The notes under the pieces: generated by a model
Told to the model about the DNA's origin: nothing
Databases searched by the model: none
What the model saw: only the letters and a program-made list of their open reading frames with translations
Translations under genes and position numbers: made by a program
Shown here: positions 23,782-30,461 of the stretch, in pieces
How the letters are laid out: the number at the start of each line of letters is the position of its first letter
How positions within the stretch are numbered: the stretch's first letter is position 1
NCBI GenBank assembly: GCA_022683945.1
Contig: JAJHSH010000053.1
Location: 1 to 46,394, forward strand
Direction: 5' to 3'
From: Candidatus Acetothermia bacterium
GTDB lineage: Bacteria; Bipolaricaulota; Bipolaricaulia; RBG-16-55-9; DRXL01
Length of the DNA stretch: 46,394 nt

Positions 23782-23810
23782 TCGACAAAGCTCCCATCAA
23801 TTCGTAGAAT
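23782..23810 (+). promoter_or_regulatory. Promoter for the 192-aa-frame gene
   Basis: TCGACA (23782-23787) and TAGAAT (23805-23810) are 17 bases apart. The predicted start near 23817 falls after the ATG at 23811, which supports the later start codon at 23835. Confidence 0.5.
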
Positions 23811-23834
23811 ATGCGCAGAGAGGGAACTCAAAGT

Positions 23835-24389
23835 ATGGACGATAAAATTGAGCCGGTGCAGTTAGCGATCGCCATCTTTCGGTCTTGCGTCTATGAGCTG
23901 GTGCTCTGCGAGACCGAGCTGGACTGGCAGGCCCTCCGTCGCTGGGAGTTTATTCTGAAGGGAGCCGACGTGCGCGACTACGCGATCACCCGGCGGTTTC
24001 AAGCCTTCGCCGAGGCGAAAAAGCGCCTGCGCAATCCCGAAAATGTCGCGGCGTATCTGCTCTATCGCCTCAGCCACGGCGGCGCGGACTCCGAAGAACA
24101 AGCCCTTGTAACCGAGAGAGGCCAAGCAGACCAACAAGGGCCGCACTGCATCGCTTGCGGGGGGCCTATGGATCTCTCTCGCCGCCAAAAGATGCTGGAG
24201 CGCATCGAGCAGGGCCTTCGACTCAAAGATATTAAAAACCCTCTCGATTGTGAGGACTTTATCCATACGCATCTCACTCAAGCGGAGATGGGCAAATTTA
24301 TCGGTCACCAGGTCAGCTTTAGCTATCAAGAGCGTATTATAAGCGAGATTTTTGACGAACTGGCCGAGCAGAATGCGCGTTTGCAGTGA
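23835..24389 (+). CDS. Hypothetical protein, 184 aa
   Basis: I start at ATG 23835 (GAGGGA upstream, promoter evidence). The product is predicted mostly helical (IEPVQLAIAIFRSCVYELVL, and a long helix DLSRRQKMLERIEQGLRLKD) and contains one Cys pair in PHCIACGGPMD, with no second pair to complete a zinc ribbon. It is followed after 51 bases by the HxxxCxxC membrane protein gene in the same direction, so the two may form a unit. No family recognised. Confidence 0.65.
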   Translation: MDDKIEPVQLAIAIFRSCVYELVLCETELDWQALRRWEFILKGADVRDYAITRRFQAFAEAKKRLRNPENVAAYLLYRLSHGGADSEEQALVTERGQADQQGPHCIACGGPMDLSRRQKMLERIEQGLRLKDIKNPLDCEDFIHTHLTQAEMGKFIGHQVSFSYQERIISEIFDELAEQNARLQ

Positions 24390-24440
24390 ACTCTATCGAA
24401 AGTGCGGCAATAGCTGCTATACTAAGCGAAGGAGGCCGTT

Positions 24441-25439
24441 ATGACGGAGCGCGATTGGTGGCGTGTGATCTTCGGAAGTCCCATCGGAGAATTCAGCTAC
24501 GAAGAGCATCCCGCAGAGGAGACCCTGCGCGCTTATCTTGGGGGCAAGCTGGCGCGCACCAACGAGTTTAGCCTAACGATTCTAGAGCGCGGTAGGCTCA
24601 CAGGCCGGGCAGAAGTGACGGCCCATCTGCTGACATGCGCTCGCTGTGCCCAGCTCGTCGCACGGTGGCGCACGGAAAGCCCGAGGCGCTCGTGGTGGCA
24701 GATCCTTCAAGAACGGTTGAGTTGGCAAGCTGGACGCAGAGAATGGCAGCCGGTGCCGAGGTTCGCACGTGTGGTGATGACCGCGCAGTTTGCTCTTATT
24801 TTGGGCCTATCAGGGCTCTTATATTTCAAGCCCGCACCGTTCTTCTCTGAAGATCCCAGCATGGTCTCTCCCCAAAAGAATCTCGGCAACCCCGCTGCTC
24901 CTTTCGTTGCCACTCCTCAGACGACGCTCAGCGAAACTTCGAGCGATCTTCCGAAGATCATCACCGATCTGCGCGATGCCAATTCCCCAAACCGTCTGCG
25001 GGCCGCGCAGCTTCTGGGAGAATCGAACGATCCCCGCGCGATAGCAGCGTTGTCGGAGGCGTTGCAGGCGAACGATGAACGCCTTCGCGGAGCCGCAAGG
25101 GCGGCTCTCCAGCAGATTCAAGAGCGATTCTTCATGCAAGCGGCCCGGTTGAGCCATTTGCTCTTGGGAGCACGGCTTGGAGCCCTTGAAGAGAGAACCA
25201 CAGAGTTTTCCCGATCTTTTGACGTGCTCACTCTTTTCCCCTTCACCGTGCGGGTGACCTTCAGAGAAGATACGTCGGCGCGCGAGATCGAAACGATCGT
25301 GAGAAAATTTAACGGCTTCTTGACGTACGCCGGACGAGAGGAATTTCTCTTGCAGTTGCCCATGTCGGCGGGACTCAATCTCAACGAAGTTGTGCGCGAA
25401 CTGAGCATCCATCCGCAGATTAAGACCGTGCGCCGCTAA
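24441..25439 (+). CDS. Membrane protein with anti-sigma-type zinc motif and HEAT-like repeats
   Basis: The 332-residue protein has an N-terminal zinc-finger-like segment (His23, then HLLTCARC with His62, Cys66, Cys69), as in zf-HC2 anti-sigma factors. A single transmembrane helix follows (VVMTAQFALILGLSGLLYF, about residues 110-128). The outer part has an HEAT-like segment (NRLRAAQLLGESNDPRAIAA and LSEALQANDERLRGAARAAL, about 185-230) and a C-terminal alpha/beta domain. The start has GAAGGAGG. No sigma factor gene adjoins, so anti-sigma function is only suggested by the motif. Confidence 0.7.
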   Translation: MTERDWWRVIFGSPIGEFSYEEHPAEETLRAYLGGKLARTNEFSLTILERGRLTGRAEVTAHLLTCARCAQLVARWRTESPRRSWWQILQERLSWQAGRREWQPVPRFARVVMTAQFALILGLSGLLYFKPAPFFSEDPSMVSPQKNLGNPAAPFVATPQTTLSETSSDLPKIITDLRDANSPNRLRAAQLLGESNDPRAIAALSEALQANDERLRGAARAALQQIQERFFMQAARLSHLLLGARLGALEERTTEFSRSFDVLTLFPFTVRVTFREDTSAREIETIVRKFNGFLTYAGREEFLLQLPMSAGLNLNEVVRELSIHPQIKTVRR

Positions 25440-25476
25440 AGATCTTTAACAAGACCAAGCGAGAAAGGAGCGTTTT

Positions 25477-25863
25477 ATGCAGATGCGCTGGTGGCTGTTG
25501 GGAGCGGGGGCACTATTGACAATAGTGCTCGTGGTGTGGAGCATCAACGAAGTATCGGCGGATCCGTTGCGCGGGATCGAGACGGTAGCCATTGAGCCGG
25601 TGGAGGACGTGCCGGAGTTTGTGCAAGAGGGTGTTTTAGGCCAGCTCAGTGTCAAGTTCAAAGACCGTGGAATCCGCATAGACGCGGCCAATCCCGATGC
25701 CGTTATTCACATTGACGTCAGCAAGTTGGAACTGAACGAGTCGGGGTTTTATCTCGTCGCTTCGTTGGAGATCAAGAAGAAGACGGGTGAGCAGCGCAAG
25801 ATGGTCTTTACGCTCTCGATTGACAAGAACGGGATCAACGCAGAATTGAAGAAGAAGTCGTAA
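25477..25863 (+). CDS. Hypothetical secreted or membrane-anchored protein, 128 aa
   Basis: It begins with a signal anchor (MQMRWWLLGAGALLTIVLVV) followed by a compact alpha/beta domain: an acidic stretch (IETVAIEPVEDVPEFVQ), a strand GIRIDAANPDAVIHIDVSKL, and a Lys-rich end. ATG 25477 follows GAAAGGAG. I recognise no family. It follows the anti-sigma-like gene by 37 bases and may be in the same transcript. Confidence 0.65.
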   Translation: MQMRWWLLGAGALLTIVLVVWSINEVSADPLRGIETVAIEPVEDVPEFVQEGVLGQLSVKFKDRGIRIDAANPDAVIHIDVSKLELNESGFYLVASLEIKKKTGEQRKMVFTLSIDKNGINAELKKKS

Positions 25864-25903
25864 AGCTTACAAAAATCACAAGCCGACAGCGGATCGCGGT
25901 AGC

Positions 25904-25926
25904 AGGGGCGAGGTCACCTCGCCCCT
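25904..25926. repeat. REP-like palindrome
   Basis: AGGGGCGAGGT, one C, then ACCTCGCCCCT: an eleven-base perfect inverted repeat with a one-base loop in the gap between genes, followed by ACAG. Same family as 114-141 and 46150-46172. Confidence 0.75.
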
Positions 25927-26029
25927 ACAGAATCTGCTGACAGCTCCATGCACTGCGCGACCGATCTCTGTATCATTTGAGTTCTCTTCAGTCACTCATT
26001 ACAATTAGGCTCATTGGAGGGCGAGATCC

Positions 26030-27796
26030 GTGAAGCGCACAATAACCGGCAAAGTCTTCGTCGTCGGCGATGACGTCAACACCGATGAGATCATCCCGGC
26101 GCGTTATTGCACCACGACCGATTTAGATACGCTGGGGCCGCACGCCCTGGAAGATCTGCACGTCTCTAAAAATCCTGCGAAGATCCCCTTTAGAGCCGGC
26201 GAGTACACTATTTTAATCGCGGGCGAGAATCTGGGGTGCGGCAGCTCGCGCGAGGTCGCGCCCATCGCTTTTATGAAAGCGGGCATAAAAGTTATCATCG
26301 CCAAATCTTTTGCTCGTATCTTCTATCGCAATGCTGTGAACAACGGCTTGCCCATCTCCCGGACTGTTGGTCTTGTCCCCAAGAATATCAAGACGGGCGA
26401 CACGATCACTCTAGACTTGAGCGACGAGGCTTTTTGGCAGTCCATGGCCCCGATTCACAGGGCGATCATTGACGCCGGTGGCCTGACGGCTTTTAACCAA
26501 GCGGGCGCAAGCGCCAAGGTCCCCAGTGCATCTCCCAGACCGATGACGCTCGCCGAGAAGATCTTAGCGAAAGCCACGAAGATGGACTATGTTGAGCCGG
26601 GGATGATCGTCAACGCTGAAGTGGCTCGCGTCGTCACCCACGAGCTGACGCTCCCCGTCGCTGCGGAGCAGATGTACGCTGCTTACGGGAAAAATTTCAA
26701 GATCAGAGATCCGCAAAAGATTCTCTTCGTGGCCGATCACACGATTCAAATCCCCTTAATCAAAGACGACTGGAAATCTCAAGAGATGGTGCAGAAGGCT
26801 TCGGTCTTTGTGCAAGAGCAGAACCTGCCCTATGCGTTTCTGCCCCCTGCGCCCTTCGTCAGTCAGGGGATCTGTCATGTGCTCTTCCCCGAAAAGGGCC
26901 TCATCCAGCCTGATACATTGGTTGTCGGCACCGACTCGCATACGTGCACCTATGGCGCTTACGGCTGCTTCGCCTTTGGGATCGGAAATACAGATTTGAC
27001 CGAAATCATGGCTTCGGGAAAGCTCTTAGTGGACGTGCCTGAGACTATGCTCGTTGAACTGACCGGAAAGCCCCCGAAGGGCGTCTTCGCCAAAGATATT
27101 ATTCTCTATATTCTGAGTCAAGTGACTATGAACGGCTTTACCAACTGTGTCGTCGAGTTTACGGGATCGGCATTAGAGTATCTCAGCGAAGAAGACCGTT
27201 CTACTATTGCCAATATGACGGTTGAGGGTGGGGCGACCTGCGGGATCTTTCCGGTGGGGAAGCTGCGTCCCGATTCCGACGCTCTCTACAAATCCAAGCT
27301 AAACTTCGATCTCTCTCATCTCGAACCCTATGTCGCGCTCCCCTATAAGCCCGATAACGGTGTGCCCATCAGCAAGATCAAAGAAGAGATCGCATTAGAC
27401 GTCTGCTGGGTGGGGAGCTGCACCGGCGGGAAATTTGACGACGTCGAGGCCGCGGCGCGCGTGGTTGCCGGGCGCCGAGTCAGCCCGAAGACGCAGTTTA
27501 TTGTCGCGCCGGCGTCGCTGGGAGTCTGGGAGAGGGCAGGCCGGATGGGCTATCTGCGCCAGATTCTCGATGCTGGGGGGCAATTGGTTCCGCCGAGCTG
27601 TGGTGCGTGTATCGGCATGGGGCCGGGGACTCTCAAGGAGGGCCAAGTCGGAGTCTATTCTTCCAACAGAAATTTCAAGGGCCGTTCCGGTCAGGGAACG
27701 CTCTACTTGGCTTCGCCGGCGACGGTGGCCGCTTCAGCGATCACGGGATATATCGCCGATCCAAGAGAGTTTTTAGATGCTGGAGCCTCCGACTAA
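26030..27796 (+). CDS. Fused aconitase-family dehydratase (LeuD domain then LeuC domain)
   Basis: The 588-residue protein joins, in one chain, the swivel (LeuD-like) domain at residues about 1-165 (GDDVNTDEIIPARY, GCGSSREVAPIAFMKAG) and the catalytic (LeuC-like) domain at about 175-588. In the latter, TDSHTCTYGAYG and FGIGNTDLTE are present, and Cys464 (GSCTGGK), Cys524 and Cys527 (SCGACIGMGPG) would hold the [4Fe-4S] cluster. The order small-large is unusual, since the subunits are normally separate proteins with LeuC first. It is probably a hydro-lyase such as isopropylmalate or homoaconitate isomerase; the SREVAP context does not settle the substrate. GTG start with GGAGGG upstream. Confidence 0.85.
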   Translation: MKRTITGKVFVVGDDVNTDEIIPARYCTTTDLDTLGPHALEDLHVSKNPAKIPFRAGEYTILIAGENLGCGSSREVAPIAFMKAGIKVIIAKSFARIFYRNAVNNGLPISRTVGLVPKNIKTGDTITLDLSDEAFWQSMAPIHRAIIDAGGLTAFNQAGASAKVPSASPRPMTLAEKILAKATKMDYVEPGMIVNAEVARVVTHELTLPVAAEQMYAAYGKNFKIRDPQKILFVADHTIQIPLIKDDWKSQEMVQKASVFVQEQNLPYAFLPPAPFVSQGICHVLFPEKGLIQPDTLVVGTDSHTCTYGAYGCFAFGIGNTDLTEIMASGKLLVDVPETMLVELTGKPPKGVFAKDIILYILSQVTMNGFTNCVVEFTGSALEYLSEEDRSTIANMTVEGGATCGIFPVGKLRPDSDALYKSKLNFDLSHLEPYVALPYKPDNGVPISKIKEEIALDVCWVGSCTGGKFDDVEAAARVVAGRRVSPKTQFIVAPASLGVWERAGRMGYLRQILDAGGQLVPPSCGACIGMGPGTLKEGQVGVYSSNRNFKGRSGQGTLYLASPATVAASAITGYIADPREFLDAGASD

Positions 27797-27815
27797 TTAG
27801 ACGGAAACCGTCTAA
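27797..27815 (+). terminator. Small hairpin after the fused dehydratase gene
   Basis: TTAGACGG (27797-27804) pairs perfectly with CCGTCTAA (27808-27815) around AAA, one base after the stop. No T-run follows, so it is a weak terminator or mRNA-stabilising stem. Confidence 0.45.
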
Positions 27816-27863
27816 CATGACAAGGGGTGATTCACAACATGGCGAATGCCATGACAAAAGACC

Positions 27864-27892
27864 TTGACAAATACTCCACAGAGGCGTATTAT
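27864..27892 (+). promoter_or_regulatory. Promoter upstream of the cassette gene
   Basis: TTGACA (27864-27869) and TATTAT (27887-27892) are 17 bases apart. The start falls near 27899, upstream of the cassette junction at 27914, so the resident promoter reads into the cassette. Confidence 0.7.
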
Positions 27893-27914
27893 GCCGAAAC
27901 CATATAATCAGTAG

Positions 27915-28718
27915 TTGGGCCGACCGATCGTGATGCAGCTCGACGTGCGAGGAGTATGAACCGATGAGTTGGGATGAGGCGTTCGCAAGTCGCTACGACG
28001 AATGGTCGGCTCACATGACGGCCGACATCGCCTTTTACGTCTCACTGGCCCTTCAGGCAGACGGTCCATTGGTCGAGTTGGCAGTCGGGAACGGACGGGT
28101 CGCCATCCCCATCGCGCAGGCGACAGGTCAGCGCGTGATCGGCATTGACTCCTCGCCAGCGATGCTGGACCAAGCCCGCAGGCGGGCAGCAGCAGCGGGC
28201 GTGGAACTTGAATTGCTCGAGGGCGATATGCGGGACCTCGCGCTCGCCGAACCGGCGGCGCTGATCTACTGCCCGTTTCGTGCGCTCCTGCATTTACCGA
28301 CTTGGGCTGATCGTCGCCGAACCTTCGAGCGGGTCGCGGCGGCTCTCCGGCCGAACGGGCGCTTCGCCTGGAATGCGTTCGCCTTTGACCACAGGATTGC
28401 CGCGCGCCTCGACGGTGTTCATCAGGCAGAGCCTGTACCCCATACTGTCCGATATGCCGTAGGCGACAATCGGGTCGACCTGGCACTCGACGATGGCGCG
28501 AAGAGCTCCCTCTGGTGGGCAACCAAGAACGAGTGGCTCGGGCTTCTCGATGTCGCCGGTCTCCAGTTGGAAGCGCTCTACGGCGGCTTCGCAGGGGAGC
28601 CGTTTACTGACGATAGCGGAGAATATGTGTTTGTCGCTCGCCCTTGAACTCCGGAGAGTGGTCTGCCCAACAACGGCATGCAGCGGACGGTGCTTCGCGC
28701 CGCCGCTGATGCTGACCG
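27915..28718 (+). mobile_element. Stand-alone integron gene cassette (methyltransferase plus attC)
   Basis: The core site GTTGGGC occurs at 27914-27920, 50 bases before the gene, and again as the R' box of an attC at 28718-28724. Integrons cut between G and TT, so the 804 bases between the cuts form one cassette: short leader, gene, attC, in the correct order and direction. No integrase gene (intI) and no attI are in the window. The gene's base use (high GC, many CGG and GCG) differs from the neighbours. Confidence 0.65.
27964..28647 (+). CDS. Class I SAM-dependent methyltransferase
   Basis: The 227-residue protein has the Rossmann SAM-binding motif I (LVELAVGNGRVAIPIAQATG, where the first Gly of the usual E-x-G-x-G-x-G is Ala), an acidic motif II (VIGIDSSPAMLDQARR), a motif III with the acidic D (LEGDMRDL), and the final FVARP. 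The GxGxG reads A-V-G-N-G. Substrate unknown; such small-molecule methyltransferases are common in gene cassettes. Start ATG 27964 has GAGGAG upstream. It reads rightwards, its stop 17 bases before the attC, the arrangement expected inside an integron. Confidence 0.85.
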   Translation: MSWDEAFASRYDEWSAHMTADIAFYVSLALQADGPLVELAVGNGRVAIPIAQATGQRVIGIDSSPAMLDQARRRAAAAGVELELLEGDMRDLALAEPAALIYCPFRALLHLPTWADRRRTFERVAAALRPNGRFAWNAFAFDHRIAARLDGVHQAEPVPHTVRYAVGDNRVDLALDDGAKSSLWWATKNEWLGLLDVAGLQLEALYGGFAGEPFTDDSGEYVFVARP

Positions 28719-28724
28719 TTGGGC
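28665..28724 (+). other. attC recombination site (59-base-element type)
   Basis: Boxes: R'' GCCCAAC (28665-28671) and R' GTTGGGC (28718-28724) are exact complements. Inner L'' CAGCGGACGG pairs with L' CCGCCGCTG except for one extra A, the usual extrahelical base. A GCTTCGC apex sits between. Total 60 bases, 17 bases after the methyltransferase stop. This matches attC sites in shape, spacing and orientation. Confidence 0.75.
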
Positions 28725-28779
28725 GTCATAAAGACGCGGCACGACTTAGACTCGATATAGTGATGGGGAGGCCACAACG

Positions 28780-28917
28780 ATGAGGGCTATAGTCTGCCAC
28801 GAGTACGGCTCACCCGAAGCCGTCCTGTTAATGCGGCGCTTGGGCGTGTCTGCGGGCGCTATCGAAGGGTGGGTGCGCACGCCACTACACATACTGTCAT
28901 GCCAGGAGCAAGGGTGA
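28780..28917 (+). pseudogene. Truncated start of a zinc-type alcohol dehydrogenase / quinone oxidoreductase
   Basis: The ATG at 28780 begins MRAIVCHEYGSPEAVLL, the usual N terminus of the MDR alcohol dehydrogenase family (M-K-A-x-x-x-x-x-Y-G-x-P-E-V-L). After about 16 residues homology ends abruptly: the sequence TTAATGCGGCGCTTGGGC resembles the right end of an attC, and a TGA follows at 28915. It could be the remains of a second cassette in which the gene and attC were joined by deletion. It overlaps the convergent gene's end by 59 bases. Confidence 0.5.
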
Positions 28918-29692
28918 ATGAAAAGGTGCTCTCTGGTATTGGTTCATCGAAAACGACGCTTTCAGCAGAGACAACAGCGTATTCTTGACCATCAAGCTTA
29001 GCGGAGTAGCGGAGCAGGATGCCTCGCTCTTTATCTACCAAAAGCTCGTATTCATCAGCATCCCAAAAGAAGGAATCTCCTATTAGCTCTCTCCTGCGGG
29101 GAACGGCTCTAACTCGCAGTGCCTCACGCCCCACATGAACCGCACCTCCCATAAGGTGAAGGGTGTGAGTCGCAAGGAGGAACGCAGGGTCAAGGGATGG
29201 CATTTCCTTGATTGCAGACTCAATGCTAGTCAGATTATCAGAGAGGGGTATTCTGCTTTTGCGGATGTGAAGGCCACTCCCCTTGGGCACGACATTTGTA
29301 TCCAGCGTGTTGTCTGTTGGGTCATAGTACCACCAATAATCTCCACTAATAATGCTTATAGCTGATTCTCGGCCCACTTCTTGACTTTCGTATCGCCATC
29401 GTGAGGGCTTTTGCAGCCAAACACGCCATAGGAACTCTGTGGCAACCTTGGTCTCTCGGACCTTAGGGTCTTCCTTTTTAAAGAACCTATAACGCCATAA
29501 AGACAAGCGAAATCTCCATGGCATGACTTGATAAAACTCTGACGATACACTGCCGGGCGGTTTTTGCTCCGCCCACCGTTTGGACGCTGCTTCCATCAAA
29601 TCCGGCCTGTACCAATATCGAAATGCAGCTTGGAGGCTTGAGGAATGATCATGTGCTGTATAAAGAAGTTCTAATAAGCCCTTTAGCTCCAT
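28859..29692 (-). CDS. Hypothetical protein, 277 aa, LolA-like features
   Basis: The minus-strand product has an N-terminal helical part (MELKGLLELLYTAHDHSSSL) and a C-terminal beta-rich domain in which an aromatic-rich sheet (SIISGDYWWYYDPTDN) and DEYELLVDKERGILLRYSAK followed by PESTFSF resemble proteins of LolA/LolB-like fold. No signal peptide is seen, so it is not a standard LolA. ATG 29692 lies only about 6 bases downstream of the predicted transcription start, so it may be leaderless. Base use is AT-richer than the neighbours, hinting at separate origin. Function unknown. Confidence 0.65.
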   Translation of the reverse strand: MELKGLLELLYTAHDHSSSLQAAFRYWYRPDLMEAASKRWAEQKPPGSVSSEFYQVMPWRFRLSLWRYRFFKKEDPKVRETKVATEFLWRVWLQKPSRWRYESQEVGRESAISIISGDYWWYYDPTDNTLDTNVVPKGSGLHIRKSRIPLSDNLTSIESAIKEMPSLDPAFLLATHTLHLMGGAVHVGREALRVRAVPRRRELIGDSFFWDADEYELLVDKERGILLRYSAKLDGQEYAVVSAESVVFDEPIPESTFSFTLAPGMTVCVVACAPTLR

Positions 29693-29704
29693 GCTTATTT
29701 TGTA

Positions 29705-29733
29705 ATTATAGCAGAGCCCCTATCATTGCACAA
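29705..29733 (-). promoter_or_regulatory. Extended -10 promoter of the 277-aa gene
   Basis: On the minus strand TGCTATAAT ends at 29705 and TTGTGC lies 17 bases upstream (29733-29728). The initiation codon at 29692 follows the -10 by 12 bases, leaving almost no leader. Confidence 0.6.
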
Positions 29734-29773
29734 AGGGGATCCCACATATCCAAGAAACGGGTTCAGCTCATCA

Positions 29774-30388
29774 TCATCTCTGAGCGTCGGTAGCTAGGAA
29801 CGCCTGTACAGCAGCCAAGATGGCCTTGGCCAGCGTCGTCTGATACGAAATTTGCGAGAGCTTGCGGGCTTCTTCGGGGTTGGTCAGGTAACCCAGATAG
29901 AGCTGAACGGCGGGAATTTTCATGCGTCGCAGCCAGAGCGGTGCTCGCGCAACGCCCAGATTGAGCGCCTTCGCAGCTTGCGTGCTATGCTGTAATAATA
30001 GCTCAGCGAGCTTCTCGCTAGAAGCTCCGGCGCCTGTGGCGATCTGGGCACGCATTCCGCGCACCCGCGCATCATAAGAAAAATCCGCGTGCAGACTGAT
30101 GAAGAGATCACCCATCTGCGCGATCTTTAAACGCTCCTCCCGCGAAATATGGCGATCTTCCGTACGCGTGAGAATCACTCGCATAGCAGGGAACGATACG
30201 GCTTGAATGGCGATTAAATGGGCAATCTGTAGCACCAGCTCTTTTTCGATGATCCCATAGAGCCCTATAGCCCCGGTGTCCTCGCCGCCGTGCCCGGGAT
30301 CTATAATCACTCTATAGACCGGGGCTTGCGGGTTCGCACAGAGCCCCACCAAAACTGTCATCAGAAGTCCGACCGAGAGCGCGCGCAT
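29774..30388 (-). CDS. N-acetylmuramoyl-L-alanine amidase (Amidase_3)
   Basis: This 204-residue zinc enzyme cleaves the amide bond between MurNAc and the stem peptide in the cell wall. Motifs: RVIIDPGHGGEDTGA with the zinc His33, GIIEKELVLQIA with the zinc Glu48, and FISLHADFS with the third zinc ligand; a short signal peptide (MRALSVGLLMTVLVGLCA) sends it out. I use ATG 30388 because the promoter start lies near 30409; the longer frame from 30463 would begin upstream of it. It is read divergently from the PPIase-TPR gene, sharing a promoter region. Confidence 0.88.
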   Translation of the reverse strand: MRALSVGLLMTVLVGLCANPQAPVYRVIIDPGHGGEDTGAIGLYGIIEKELVLQIAHLIAIQAVSFPAMRVILTRTEDRHISREERLKIAQMGDLFISLHADFSYDARVRGMRAQIATGAGASSEKLAELLLQHSTQAAKALNLGVARAPLWLRRMKIPAVQLYLGYLTNPEEARKLSQISYQTTLAKAILAAVQAFLATDAQR

Positions 30389-30391
30389 CGC

Positions 30392-30420
30392 TTGACAGAG
30401 ACTCCTATAGTGTTTATTAT
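30392..30420 (+). promoter_or_regulatory. Promoter of the PPIase-TPR-DUF3105 gene
   Basis: TTGACA (30392-30397) and TATTAT (30415-30420) are 17 bases apart. Transcription would start near 30427. The -10 overlaps the amidase -10 on the other strand by five bases. Confidence 0.8.
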
Positions 30421-30424
30421 AGCA
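30416..30424 (-). promoter_or_regulatory. Amidase promoter, extended -10
   Basis: On the minus strand TGCTATAAT occupies 30424-30416. No good -35 is visible, as is usual for extended -10 promoters. Its start near 30409 is upstream of ATG 30388. Confidence 0.6.
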
Positions 30425-30461
30425 CATACCAAGCTTCCGAAAGTCTTGAGGTGAATCTTTC

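Noticed and set aside
27797..27920. Second attC between GTCTAAC (27810) and GTTGGGC (27914)
   Set aside because: The spacing is possible but no L boxes pair, and R'' and R' match at only 5 of 7 positions; the short hairpin at 27797-27815 explains the first part.
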